Shown here: one piece after another, positions 13,797 through 26,500 of the stretch
Numbering within the stretch: the stretch's first letter is position 1
Layout: every line of letters starts with the position of its first letter
From: Triops longicaudatus
Lineage: Eukaryota > Arthropoda > Branchiopoda > Notostraca > Triopsidae
DNA length: 64,000 nucleotides
Reading direction: 5' to 3'
NCBI GenBank assembly: GCA_022885665.1
Contig: JAGQDJ010000065.1
Location: 124,001 to 188,000, forward strand
The notes under the pieces: generated by a model
The model's input: only the letters and a program-made list of their open reading frames with translations
Told to the model about the DNA's origin: nothing
The model's database searches: none
Translations under genes and position numbers: made by a program

Positions 13797-14228
13797 CTTG
13801 TACTATGAGGCGGATGACAGCTTCGGGTCGGGGCCGATTGTTGACTAAACAAAGGTAATGTCCAGAATCAGTGGATTTCACAGGTCGGAACTCGAGGTGA
13901 TAACTTTCGCCTAGGGTGATGCGTTCCTGATTGTGCCAGATGGTCGTCGCTTCACTGGCGAAATCGATGAGTTTGAATTCCGTTTGCTGCTGCTGGGGTT
14001 GATTGTGACTGTGATGCGAAGAAGACGAGGAAGAAGATGAAGATGAAGAAGAGGCAGCTCCGGATGCCGAGCTTATGATTGGGCTGTTAATTAAATTTGA
14101 GGGTTCACAACCACGACACCGCCATTCCAGTACTAGCACCAGGGAATGTTCACTTACACCCGGACAAGTGAGATTGACATGAGCTCCCGCTTGCGTTTGC
14201 ACCATTTGCACAGGCAGCGACGACACGT
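13797..14228 (-). CDS. Immunoglobulin-domain exon (exon 2 of a secreted/surface Ig protein)
   Basis: This 432-bp exon is bounded by an acceptor (T-tract then ttcag) and a donor (caag|gtaag) on the minus strand. It is symmetric, phase 1 at both ends, as is typical of Ig-domain exons. Using residue numbers of the joined protein, it supplies the end of residue 37 through 180. The Ig signature is complete: an N-glycosylation sequon N55-L-T57 just before the first Ig cysteine C58, core Trp W72 after a run of aliphatic residues, and D157-S-G-H-Y-L-C163 as the F-strand cysteine motif. W72 is followed by R-C74-R-G-C77, a CxxC not standard in Ig folds. Between W72 and the C' side lies an insertion with 12 consecutive Ser (96-107), HHSH and a QPQQQQ stretch. 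Partners, ligand and exact family are unknown. The C-terminal remainder (more Ig or other domains, membrane anchor) would lie outside the window. Confidence 0.9.
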
Positions 14229-17200
14229 CTGAAATTCAGGTGAAAAAAAAAAATCCCAAATGAAAATTAAAGTACACAGAAGCAATTTTTCTACACATTC
14301 GCATTCCCGTAGAGTTAAGTCTTCCGTATTTGAAAATGTTCTCCTTACTGGACTATTCATTGTTCAGCTACTATTTAGTTGGACAATACTTTTTTTCAAT
14401 TTAGGCATGTTACTCTTTTTCCCATTTTTATTGCAGAAATAGCGCAGATCTTAATTCATTTTGATAGCTTGGGGTATATTTTAGGAGAAAAAGATCATAG
14501 TTGCTTATTTATACGATCTGGCCTTCATTTCCTGTCCCTTTGGGGAAAGATCATTTTAATAAAAACTTTCTCTCGTCAGGACACGTGATTGTAATATTTT
14601 GACAAACAAAGATCTCAATAAGAGTCTGTCACTTTGATATTCCTTTCCGAAATTAAACTTAATTGTCACGGCTTTTATTTGTTCAAGCTTCCAGAAAAGG
14701 ATCGTTTTGTTCCACTAAATCCAATTATTCAAATTTCTTTACCATTTCTTTCCGTCTCTCCTCCCCTCTTTCCATCCTACCGAGTGTAGTTCTGCTGTCA
14801 TTGATGATTACGCCGGCTATGAAGACAGGCAAAAAAGGGGAAAAGTTACAATCTATCTACAAAATTAGCTAATTTGCAATTCTAAAAAACGTCCGTGGTG
14901 TGCGGAAAGGGTGAACTATTCTCTTTCCCTATTCCGTTCGAAGTCCATCAAGACAGCAGACATAAAGTTCCTTTGCTACGACTGTTCTAGAAACAATGAT
15001 CTGTTCAGAAGCCATAATCTTTCATGACTTTTTTCCCTTCCAGTTTTGGAGGCATAAGCAAACAAAAAATTCTCCCATATAAAAATTATACCCCTTTTCT
15101 CGATGCCATAAGTATTTGGAATGAAGTTTCTTCTTGTTTTAATATCCCGAACCTCCATATCAGCAATAAACCATTTACTTTGATCACTACAAAAGGTTGT
15201 CCCTTCATTAGTCTAAGACCCCTGAAATCTCCCGTAGAGGATCTTAATTGACTCAAATGCTTTACCTTCTATCTCCGGCCCTTTTCTCTCTTTTTCTTTT
15301 AGGTTTCTTCAAAGGGGGAAAGGATGAAAACATGAAATGGATCTCATTCAACCCAACCGCCGAAGCCAACCACTTTTTCCGTTTTGTCTTGCTCCCGTAT
15401 ACATGCATTAAAAAGGTTGTATTCAATTACAGCCAATCCCATAAATCCCTTTCTGCCCTAATGTCGAAGATTTGCTCTTCTGCGCTCATGAAACAAATAA
15501 AATAGGGAGAAATTGAGAAAAAAGAAAGGATTTAATGGGGAAGCAGAAGACGTTATTAGGGTCAATAATTAAGCGTACTGCGTTCTTAAACGTTATAAAG
15601 GCCAAAACATAACGGAATTGGAAGACGTTAAGCTTCAATTAGAAGAACATTAAGAATTACTACTGCAGGCATATTCGGAGAAACAATTCTATTTTCTATA
15701 CATCATACCTTTGTAATGGGAAAGTAAGTGCAGCAAGACGTTCAATGCGAAGTACAAATAGCTTTAGAAAGGCACAATAAAAAATAAAATAAAAAATGTA
15801 CAAAAAGCGAATTTCTACTTCTCACTGACACTAAAGCGGATAATTTTAGTTTCCACAAGAAAGTCAAAAAGAACAAAGCAAAAAGAGCGGCAAAAAGCCT
15901 TTAAGCACTTCAGTTCGACTGACTTTTCTCTAAGCTTAGCCTCTACCATAAATTTCTCTTGACAAGTTTGTCTACACCACACTACAAGATAAATGAATCA
16001 ATTCTTCCACAGAGTTGAAAACTTTTCTTCAACCTACATTAACCTTTTTATGTAGCCTTTTTTTAACCCCAAAAACATTCATCACTGCGGATAGAAGGAT
16101 AGAAAACAATCATTAGGAAACGATGGTGAAAAGTTAGTTGGCGTATTTTTCTGACTCATTTTCGGCTCACCAGGGACAAAGTTTTGCCATTCAGTTTGCC
16201 GTAACAAAGGGCCAAAATTAAACAGGAAAGAAGATCCAGTAAGGTGTAAATAAGCGGAGTCTAACTATCTAACAAACGATTAAGCATGAACAAGAATTGA
16301 CAGGGAGAAAAAATTTCTATTGAATATAAATTTGAGCAAAAAAAAATGTCCAGTTGGTCCTGCTTTGCTCTCGTTACTTTTCTAGCAGACAGCATTGAAA
16401 CCTCAAAAATCGGTTGCATCTTGCTATTGCTTGTTCTCTTGAATCTTTACAGCTGATTGCCATAAGTCACTCCACTGATATATTATTTTTGTTTTATTTT
16501 TTATGTCTCACAATCTTCGAAAGCTTCCATTATTTTTTGCCGTTTGAAACTACCAGGGCGCGTTGCTTGCCTTCCAGCTGTTACAATTTGTTCTCTAGCT
16601 AATGAGCTTCTAATAAGCAACCACCCCTAGCCAGAAGCTTAACGACATGCAGCATAATTACAAATGTCGTACACTGCAGTTATGGTCCATACTATGCTGT
16701 ACACTGCTAAAGGATAACTTAGGAGCTCTTTATCTTCCAATGTTTTCCGGACATAAAAAGTACCCTTCAACATGGCTGCTAGTACTGTCCTGTGTCATTG
16801 CAATTGTTCCATTACAATTGTAACTCATCAAGCTACGATCACATTCTTCATGCACAGTCTTACCTAAATTCATATGTGCGTCGCACCGGTTTCCACAGAC
16901 CGCACGAAAAGAAAAGGTACCAACATGAAAAGGTATCGCTACTCGTATTTGTTTACTACACATTGTTTCTATCGAGCTGACGGAATGTTACACTTTCATA
17001 GCTTTTGCAACACCGCAGAAAGGAGAAGATATTACTCAGGGAAAAGAACCAACTACAGGCACCGATCTAGCATGACTTATTGGAACCATTTTTTGTTTCT
17101 GTTGAGTATTTTATCGTCATTGTTTTCCTCTGCCGAAAAACTTGACAGTAAAAATGCGCAATCGGGAGAGATTAAAGATTACAAAATGACTTCAAACTTT

Positions 17201-17750
17201 AATTTTTTTTTCAAGAAATAAGTTGGATTTTCGAAATACATATTTGAAGCTCCAATGCATATGTTAGTGAGCTACGAACTGGCTCCGCATTGAACGGCTT
17301 CCTGCATTTCTGAAACAGTATATCCTGCGGTTTGAGGGAGCAAGGCAAACAGAGCTGTTTTTCTTATCGTAAACTACGTGTTTAATTTTGACAGTATAGT
17401 CAACTGTAACAGAAGTTTTGTTACTGAAATGTTAAACCAGCTCGCTTTTATTTTATTCATCTTGATGTATGCCATTGTTCACAAAGTCTGAAACATTTCA
17501 TCATGTACATATTAAGTTGATTGCCTGAATATTTAAAACGAGGAGAACGTCGACAAGATTCCCATCCCAAATATTCGGAACCCCTTCCAAGAATAATATA
17601 AGCTGAACGGCGGTCAATCCAATATTACGACACCAAGGGAGAATGTAAACTTCGAATGCCTAGCGACGAGCTTTTTATGTTAAACTCGTAAAAGACGAGA
17701 ACAGCATTTGGGTTTCCATCATACGACTAACATTTCCTAGCGTATCATTA

Positions 17751-17763
17751 TAATAATAATAAT
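17751..17763. repeat. TAA trinucleotide microsatellite
   Basis: Just over four tandem TAA units. Simple sequence within the large intron. Confidence 0.85.
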
Positions 17764-18189
17764 GCAAATACCCTTGAAGACGCCAAAGAAAGGACACAGA
17801 GCTATTGACAAAAATGAAATTTGTGCGCGGTGACTGGTACGGCCAAAATGGCACTAACAATGCAAAATCCACGGCCTTCTAGCCTTCTATGCACTCAGGT
17901 CCATTGGCTAAATCAAAAAGACCGGCCGCTTTTTGCTCTACGACCATTGATATTAATGTTAGGGTGTCAAAGAGGTTATTACACAAGGATGTAATAGACA
18001 TCTCAAAGGAACCAGCTTGTACTATACATTCAACATGAGCCAACGATGTTACAAGCTCTTGTTCAGCTAATAATGCTAAGATCGTCTGAATATACTTCTC
18101 TGAGGTTATTTAGCTATAATTTTAGCTCTATTTAGCTAATAACTTCTTGTAACTGAAAATTGAACTATACATTTCAACATTTTCCAGAT

Positions 18190-18228
18190 CATGGATTTTT
18201 CACTGATTTCATGGATTTTCACTGACTT
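18190..18228. repeat. Tandem duplication, about 20 bp x 2
   Basis: catggatttttcactgattt is followed immediately by catggattttcactgactt: one base deleted and one substitution. It looks like a young local duplication within the intron. Confidence 0.8.
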
Positions 18229-21200
18229 CACGTTCCCTTTAACGGACGTAAAAATTGGTGCTTTCATAAAAGCAGTGTAGCAGTGCACAGCATCAAGACT
18301 TTCCAGAAACTCGGGTATACACGGACTTCCTTCGCACTATTTATGAACTCGCTACGGAACTCCGGATTTTGGAACCCCTGCGATAAATACACTAGCTTTG
18401 GACAGTTCTTGCTGAAAGGTTACCAGTTTATTATTACAAAAACGCAAAAGTAGGCAAGGAAAGTAAAATAAAGTGAACTGGACATGGAACGCTGCCCCTT
18501 CCACCCGCTGGGAGGGAAAGGACGCCCGTATAGGCTAACAACATTTAAATAAATAAAACAAGCCTCCGTTGAGCTCCGTCTTGGGCTAGGAATTGTGAAT
18601 AGCTATTACTTCAATTATAACTTGGGGAAAAGCAGGAGCTGATTATTCCATAATATTTTATTCATATATTTTAAAATCTTTACAAAAGAATTTATAGAGT
18701 GAAAGTAACGAATTCCGGAACTGCACGGAGAATAATACACAATAACTACGATTTAAGTATCCATTCCCGGTGAAATATGAAAAACTTGTAGTTCGGACAA
18801 CTTTGATTGCCATATTTAGATGGTTGATGTTAAACTTAAAGGGGTACTTCTTGTACAGTACCGTATTACACTGTACTATTTTACAATGCACCCTGTTTTT
18901 ATGTATTTATTCTCTCGTTATATAGTAACTTGTCTTAGCGTAATTTAAGAATTATTTACTGATTTCTTGGTGCAGTCAGGAGTTTAAAAACCATAATAAC
19001 CAGTTGTGTAGCTTCCTTTTTCACAACCAAAGGCGAAACATTGGTTATTTTTCAAGTTGAATCATTTCCGTTGATGTACCGTGTATTCTCAAGCCACCTC
19101 GAGATCCCAATTCAAAAGGAGGGCGTTTAAGGCCATGAACTAGAACTTGGAAATTCCGGTCCAATTGTTCGTGGATTGAACGGAAAATAAATATTCTCAA
19201 CTACGGCAAGTTAGAAGCATTGACTCGTGGAAAAGCATTCAACTCGTTAAGTCAACGAAGCATGCGCGCAAACTTTTTTCCCTGCTTTACATCCTTTCTA
19301 GCCAGCTTTTATACCTTTGATCCAAACTTGTGAATAACGATTTGCTTCCTAATCTACATTTATCCTTTAAGCCCAAAGAAAAAAACGGATGGAAAAAAGT
19401 CAGGATGAAGAAAACTTGGGCACCTCTTTGGCTACATCTGGAATCAATGATCGCCACGAGTGTATAACATTCGCTTGCCTTGCGCTAGCTTTACTAACAA
19501 TATCCTTTCTCAATTACCATAAACCTTAAAAAAAAAATGTAAACCGAAAAAAAAATCCAGGCCAAAATAGAAGAGGCAAAGAGTTCTTTACAGTGGTAAA
19601 AGTTTCATTTTAAAAACCTGCCGTCAAAAAGTTTACGGACTTCTTTACGCTCTTTTTTACAACATCTTACCTTTGTACCAACGAAGTCGATATCCTATGA
19701 AGCACGTAATGAAAAAATCTAACGAGTCTTCTAAAATATATATATTAGCAATTCCCTGCAAGAATCCTCAACATGGCGCACATAGAATTCAACGAATTCC
19801 TTCGACTTCCTTTTTTCACTTTCGGTTTCTCAGCGTTCCATTTTTCCCCACCAAGACCAAAATGTCAGACACATTTAATGCTCAAACTGGCTCCACTCAA
19901 ATTTCCCTTTTGAACAACAGAACAGAAAAAAATGCGAAAAAATGAGTCCATTATAACCTTTCAGGTTCACAACTCCGGAAAGAAGGATGAATAAAAATGA
20001 AAAGAGGCAAAAAAATCTCACATAAGTCAAATGCTGAGGAGCAACGATTTATCAGCTGCCAATCTCTACTAGCACCTGCAAAGCTCCTCTCTCTTTCTTT
20101 CTCAAACTTCTCGGCGGAGGGCCGTGCGTGTGCTAGCGTGGTCCAATCGTCCCATACCATCAACACCTTGTTCCAATAACTGGTTGCCTTTTTAGGCAAA
20201 AAGAGAGCAGCCCCTCAAAAAATGATTCTATTGTCTCGAACTTTTTTGGAAATACCGCTCAGCTCACGACATGTTTGATTCGGCTTCTGCACGACTTTTC
20301 AAGATTTTTCGAGACGATAAATTTTTATACATATTTTCCGAGAGGAAAAAAATCACTACATTGCACGAAAAAAGTGAAGATGCATGTTGTTCACGATTTC
20401 TCAACATAGTGCGAAAGTATAGCTGTTAAGATTCGCGCAACAATGCGTACATTCGTTTACAGAACTCCAGTCACTTGTTGCAACAGGGTAACGTTGAGAT
20501 TTTTATTTATCTTGTAAAAGAATCAATTATTTTTATAACGTAAAACCTGGCTGGAATATTCATTGATGCGAAACGAGAAGTTTCTCTAAGGCTATATAGA
20601 TTGATCCGAAGGAGAGTAGAATGGAACTCAGCAAGTGGGCCAATCACGCCTCCTTGTCAGTAACAAACTGCCTTTTTTGTTGAAGACGGAAGTCACAGTA
20701 TTAAAAAAACGAGATTTTACTTCAACGCTTATTGAAGAATGAGGAAAGAGTTTAAGTCCTTAGTAGCCATAGTAGGCAGGACTGGATTAATGTTAAAGAT
20801 TAAAGCTTCCCTAAATTATCTTCTGGGCGTTTTGAAGGAGTAGACAAATTATTAGGAAAGGGCAGACCTAAAGTTAGCTACTTTGGATAATGTCTGTTCT
20901 TTTCCACTCTTTACGATGTGATTTATTTCCCTGAGTTGAACTGCTAATTCTTAAAAAAAAATTGGAAAATTTTTGTAAAGCACTACATAAAATGGCAGCA
21001 TTCTTTTTTCATTATCTTTCTAAATGCTCGCTTTAGCATCTGCTTAATATTTGGACTAGCTATCCTAGCAACTGCTCCTTGTTCGAGTAGCGTTTCCTTC
21101 TGGGGAAAGGATTCTGCCTTCAATTCTCCCTTTTCTACGTAAATACACGTCATTGGAGATACGTCCCTTTGGGACCGTGTTTTCACGATATGTACAGTTT

Positions 21201-23491
21201 TTCGTGAGTTGTGGCTTGCTCTTAATCGCGACAAACTCTAAGAATTTAGCCATTTCTTGACATGTTAAGACATTGTTTTTTAAGACATTGTAATACAAAC
21301 TTTCAAACTCGACAAAAATTTTAAATGATAAAATAAAAACGTCTTTTATGCGTCATTTCACGTCCGGCATTGTTCATTCAGTTGGTTTAGTACTGTCCTT
21401 GGAGGGAATAATATTACCAAATTGTGCTACAAAATATACATTTCGTATTTAATCGATTATCTGTCAAGCTAATTTCGTTTGTGAAACTTGCCAACCAGTT
21501 TAAGTCTTGCGAGCAGGTACATTGCTGTTTCTGAAGGGATACTATGACTATTTAATTATTAATTAAACCAGAGGTTTAAGGAGTACCACCATGTCGTACT
21601 GGGATGCATTGTTGACATTATCGGGGAGTCGATTTTTTTTTACCGACACGAAAAGCTTGCTAGTGCTAAATAATTTTTTTATGACACTTCAACTTATTAA
21701 ATTTCAACAAGCGAAATGTAATAATTTAACCAGAGCTTTAAAGCACAAATTTTCCCATCGTCGACCTTACTGATGTACGAAAATAATGAAGCACGCAGCG
21801 AAATTCGTCTAGGAGACAAAAGAACGAAACATGTCACGAATTTTAAGAAAACAACACCCTTTCTCTATTCTGTGATCGTTAACCTTTGCTGGATTGTAAA
21901 ATAAACTTGCAGGGCTTTTGTCGAATGGTGTATGAACTATCGATTCACCAAGTTCTCTTTTGCCAACATTCTCGCAAGAAAAGCAACAACATTTTCGTGA
22001 GAGAAAAAGTGTTAATAGCTAAAAGAATAATGAATTTTGGACGAAGAAACGAAAAAAGGAGTCAGAGTCGGTTGGTTGGAAGATTTTTAATTGAATTCGG
22101 AATGACTCGCAGTATTGTTAGTGTGCGAGCTTAGTATAATATGCACAACACTACACCAGCAAAAAAAAAAAAAAATGATTCCCCACAGAGAATTACATAA
22201 GAGAAATGGATCCTTCTAAAGTGCTCTGTTTCCTTTTCCTATTGTCCCCTTTCTTATTCAAGGACTTTTCTTTCTTTTTAAAATTTAATATTTTTAAACA
22301 TATTTGTTGGCTTTTTTTAAACATTTAATTATTAATAAAGCAAACGATTTAATATTCTTTCGGAAACAGATGTATTTAAGTTCTGTGAAAGCAAACGTCT
22401 CTCGAAGTACTTTAACTCGTTTATCTCATTTCGAAATAAAAATAAAATTTGATACCATTAACAGAATTTAGAGTTACGTAGGCCAAATATGAACGTTGCG
22501 TGCACGGAAAAGCAAAGGAATGAAACAAAGCCATCATAAAAGTAAAGCTCTCTGAACAACTGCAGCTGGCTTTGGGTTAAGCTCAGGTAGACTTTTATGC
22601 GTGGCATTTTCGATTATGGGAACGAAAGGTTTAGAGATTGGCTTGCTTGCTTAGTTTATTGGTTAAGTCATTGTTGCCCACGGAAGCTCTCTCGCTTTGG
22701 GTTATATTTATTTTTGTTGCGGGTGAAGAGACAAGCCCGGAAGAAAATTGAGGGATTTTTCAGATTCATTGCCAGACCCGGTTTTAAGGAAGCTACTTGG
22801 CTCGTTGGAAACGACCTTTCAATAGAGGTGTATACACCCTAAGATTGCGTGCAATTGCTCTTCTTGCTAATTTAATAAAGACATGCGACAAACTTTCAAA
22901 TTTCCTAATCTCTCTTGGCTTTGTTATAAAATCTTAGCTTCCCAATCCTCTTCAACGCAGTCTTTACAATCCCCATTTTCCACAGAACGAATAACATCTA
23001 CTTTTGGGATTACACAAAATGTTAATATAATTCCGAAACAATAGCTCAAAATGTCAGTTTTTCGTTATGAATGGCTTATATAGAGACCTTTTATGAACAA
23101 CTAAACAATTTTAACTTAAGCGAAAGAATCTGATTTTCTCTGAAGTGCATCAAGAAAACTAACCCAAAATGCAGCTGAAACGCTCAAAATAAGAAACGCA
23201 TCACGAAAAATAACTATTCGCTCGCCTGCGAAAGAGTCGTTAAAAGAGGAGTGAAACAGCATGAAAATAGTTTTTCCAGCGTGTGTACGCACTATGCATA
23301 ATGAAAAGGTCCTTTGGTCAGGATGCAACAACTAACTTTTCCGCCTTTTTTTCTTTGGCAAAGGTAAAGCGAGTGAGAGAAGCGGATAGATCACGCGTCT
23401 TCGACACGAATTCGAGCGTGTTTAGCCATCATGTTCGAACACTGTTAGCTACGATTCGCCTACCACACAGACTCATTTCTATCGCAGATGA

Positions 23492-23548
23492 GGGGTTAAA
23501 GGGGCTAACCCGTAAGGGTGGAGCTGGACAGAATATCACTTTAACCCC
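23492..23548. repeat. Inverted repeat with 10-bp perfect arms (GGGGTTAAAG / CTTTAACCCC)
   Basis: GGGGTTAAAG at 23492-23501 is the exact reverse complement of CTTTAACCCC at 23539-23548, with 37 bases between. The left arm continues GGGGCTAACCC, giving a local cluster of GGGGTTAA-type words that is GC-richer than the surroundings. It could be a hairpin, or paired binding sites in an intronic enhancer (inference only). Confidence 0.6.
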
Positions 23549-26500
23549 GCCCTTATCAGAGCACTAGACTTGCAAGACGCAGAGAAAAAGAGACTCCCCA
23601 GGATCAATGATTCTCTATTTTCAATCTCTTCGCAATCCCTTGTCAATTACATTTCAAAAGAAAGAAAAAGCAATTTCGACTTCCGCTTTTTCTGTCGTTA
23701 AAATGCAATTATATTCTTGAACGCTTATCGATTTCTTCTTTACAGATTTTCTTGACAGCCACGGTGAAGCTGGACTTAGGGCATTTTTTTCTCTTTCGCA
23801 AAAAAATGTACTATTAGTGCGTCACAAATCATTAAAATACTTGCCATTAGATAATTTTACAAGAATATTTTTTAAAAAATAATGCTTATTAAAATAATTT
23901 TAATTCCCATTCAAGTTCAATGGAAATTATTACATTTCCTTTATTCTAAAAAAATATTATGGAGTTTATTTTCGATATTCCTACTAAAACGATACTAAAA
24001 TGGTAGTCAAAACATCCAGTTTTTTCTCTTTCTTGTGCTTAGGTTCATAGGTATTCAAAGCTCCGTAAACCCTCTACATTTTCTTTAGCTAACATAACAT
24101 ATCATGTCCAGCTGTGCTTACGGACCTTAATCCGTCACTGTCAAGACCTGAAAACGGAAGTTTTTCAACAGCTTTTTTTGCCCACAAAAGCACACGCGTC
24201 CCTTTTTTATTTCCTTGAAGGAAAATGATCCACAACAGTTACTTTTAATCCCCGAAGAATGAGAAGAAGGCGAAGATGACCTCCTATGTAATACAACCAA
24301 ATTGTCTGCGCTTGATGTGCCCAGTTGCCAAGTGTTGGACACTTCGGCCCCCAAAGCTGAAAATGCCTTCGTCGTCTTCTCCAGCTTCTACTTTATTCTC
24401 TCACTCGGAGTATCCCTAACGCCCCAGGACTCATTGATTACATGCAAGGCAAGCCATCACCCATATGGCTCCTTGGAGACGTTACACAGCAGGCCATAGC
24501 AAATTACTTTATGTATTCCCCACTCTCCACCCTCCACCTCCCCCCACATGTTAAACCTCTTAAAAGAGTTCAGACCGTAACACAACTTCCCCTGTGTCAT
24601 AGATGGTGCAGTATTAACAATGCGCAAGGTATGGACCTGCATAGGGAATAATTTTGCTAAACAAATGCAAGACAATGGGACAAGCTAAAATAACACTACA
24701 TCAAATCCGAAGTAGGAAGTAATTTTTAAAAATAAGAAAAGAATCGTACAACTTCACGCTATAACGAGAGCTCAACACAAAGAGCTCTGCAAAATTCTCT
24801 ATTTCGGGTTATTTCCACAGGAAATCTGACGAAATAATCTTCAGTGATAAAAAATAAAAGCATTCCGCACTTGTTTAGTTAACGAGACTCAGTGTTGTTA
24901 TGTACGCTGTTGGTATTTACAGTCACCCAAATGAGACGCATCTACATAAAATTCGCTTTTCTGAAGCCATTTTTCCCATTCGTTACTCTCGAGTTCTTCA
25001 GGTATGCAAATTAGCTGTCATCTCTTAACTTAAAGACTTAATACCATTCCTTTACTCCTTTAGAAACTGTCAGCGTCGTTCTTAGGAACCCAAGCACCCA
25101 AAAACCACGAGAAGACGTATTTTTACTCTGCCCTTACTCCGTCCGGAAACTGTCATCTTCTCAGCTCATTTATAAATCCACGTTTCAAATGTTAAGGGTT
25201 CGTCTTCCAAATTTGAAGCAATCTTTTCCGCTCTATTTAAGGTTCCCTTTCCTACTCCGTTCGCTCGTTATCAACCGAAATTCTTCACTTGATGAGTTCA
25301 TACTTTGGGTTTCAAAGTGAACGCTTAACATTTCCTTACCCACTCGACATAATTCGTTCTTTCTAGTTCACAATCTTAAGATCTTTCCCTTTTTGTTCTG
25401 TCCACTAAAGTTCTGTAACCATTAGCAAAAACTAGAAGCGTTTCTAAAAGCGCGATACAGAAGGCGTTAAAGGAGAAAAAAAAAATCCTTTCTCTCTATA
25501 AGCTAAATATTTGCTGGGCCACGACCAGAGCAAAGTGTCCAGCTACCAGATCTCCCAACAAATAAAAATAAAACAGAAATAAAAATAAATGGTAGAAATA
25601 GTAGTAGCCACAAGAAAGCACGTTCATAGCAGCTTGTTTTCCACGGTAATAAACACTGGCTTATTGGGAGCGAGCAATAATACGCCCAAGGCTCATTGTC
25701 ACTACGGCTCTTAACACCTCTTTGCTGACTTTTAGGCTTTCAGCCATTTCGATCAAGTCGAGCAAGTTCCTTTTCTCTTTTACACATTTTCATCGCCCTA
25801 AACCTTCATAATTTTACACACATTCATTAAATGTAGCAAATTCTTTCCAAAAGCCTTTATATTCTTTGACAGTCCTGTGTTTTATCGGTAGTTTCATTCT
25901 GACACCTGTTTCATTCAATCCATGTTAAAATATATACTGTAACTTTGATTTTATGTTTACCTGTTAATAACGCAATCTTCAGTTGCACATCCAAGAAAAT
26001 TGCATTCATCAAAGAAAAATTCGCGTCTGGAGATAAGTATTTTCATAATGGATATTTTCATAAAATTTTAGGAATAAATACAAATATTATTAAAGATATG
26101 TAAAGACTGAACTGAACTTCGGTAAATTTAAGCCAAGAACATCTACTTGTGATTAAAAGGGAACTTATAAAACAGACAATTTGGACTGAAAGATGTTACA
26201 ATCCATCTCCTTAAATCTTCCAAGGGCCGTGCAGAAGTAAGAGCAAAGTACATATGTGAATATGCATTATACATATGGGGTAAAGCACCGTTTCTCATAT
26301 GTGAATCTGGGTCAAGTACTTCCCATACTTCTTCTGCTCCAGTACATATTAAAAGGGGAGGAAGGGGGTGGTGAAATGTTTCTTTGACTCTTTCTCTGCA
26401 GTTCTACCAGTAAAAGATCCGCTACACTTGCCAAGCGTGACTTTCCACGCTTTTTCATTTCTTCCTATTCCGAAAAGCTTAAGTATCCCGTCATGAAAAC

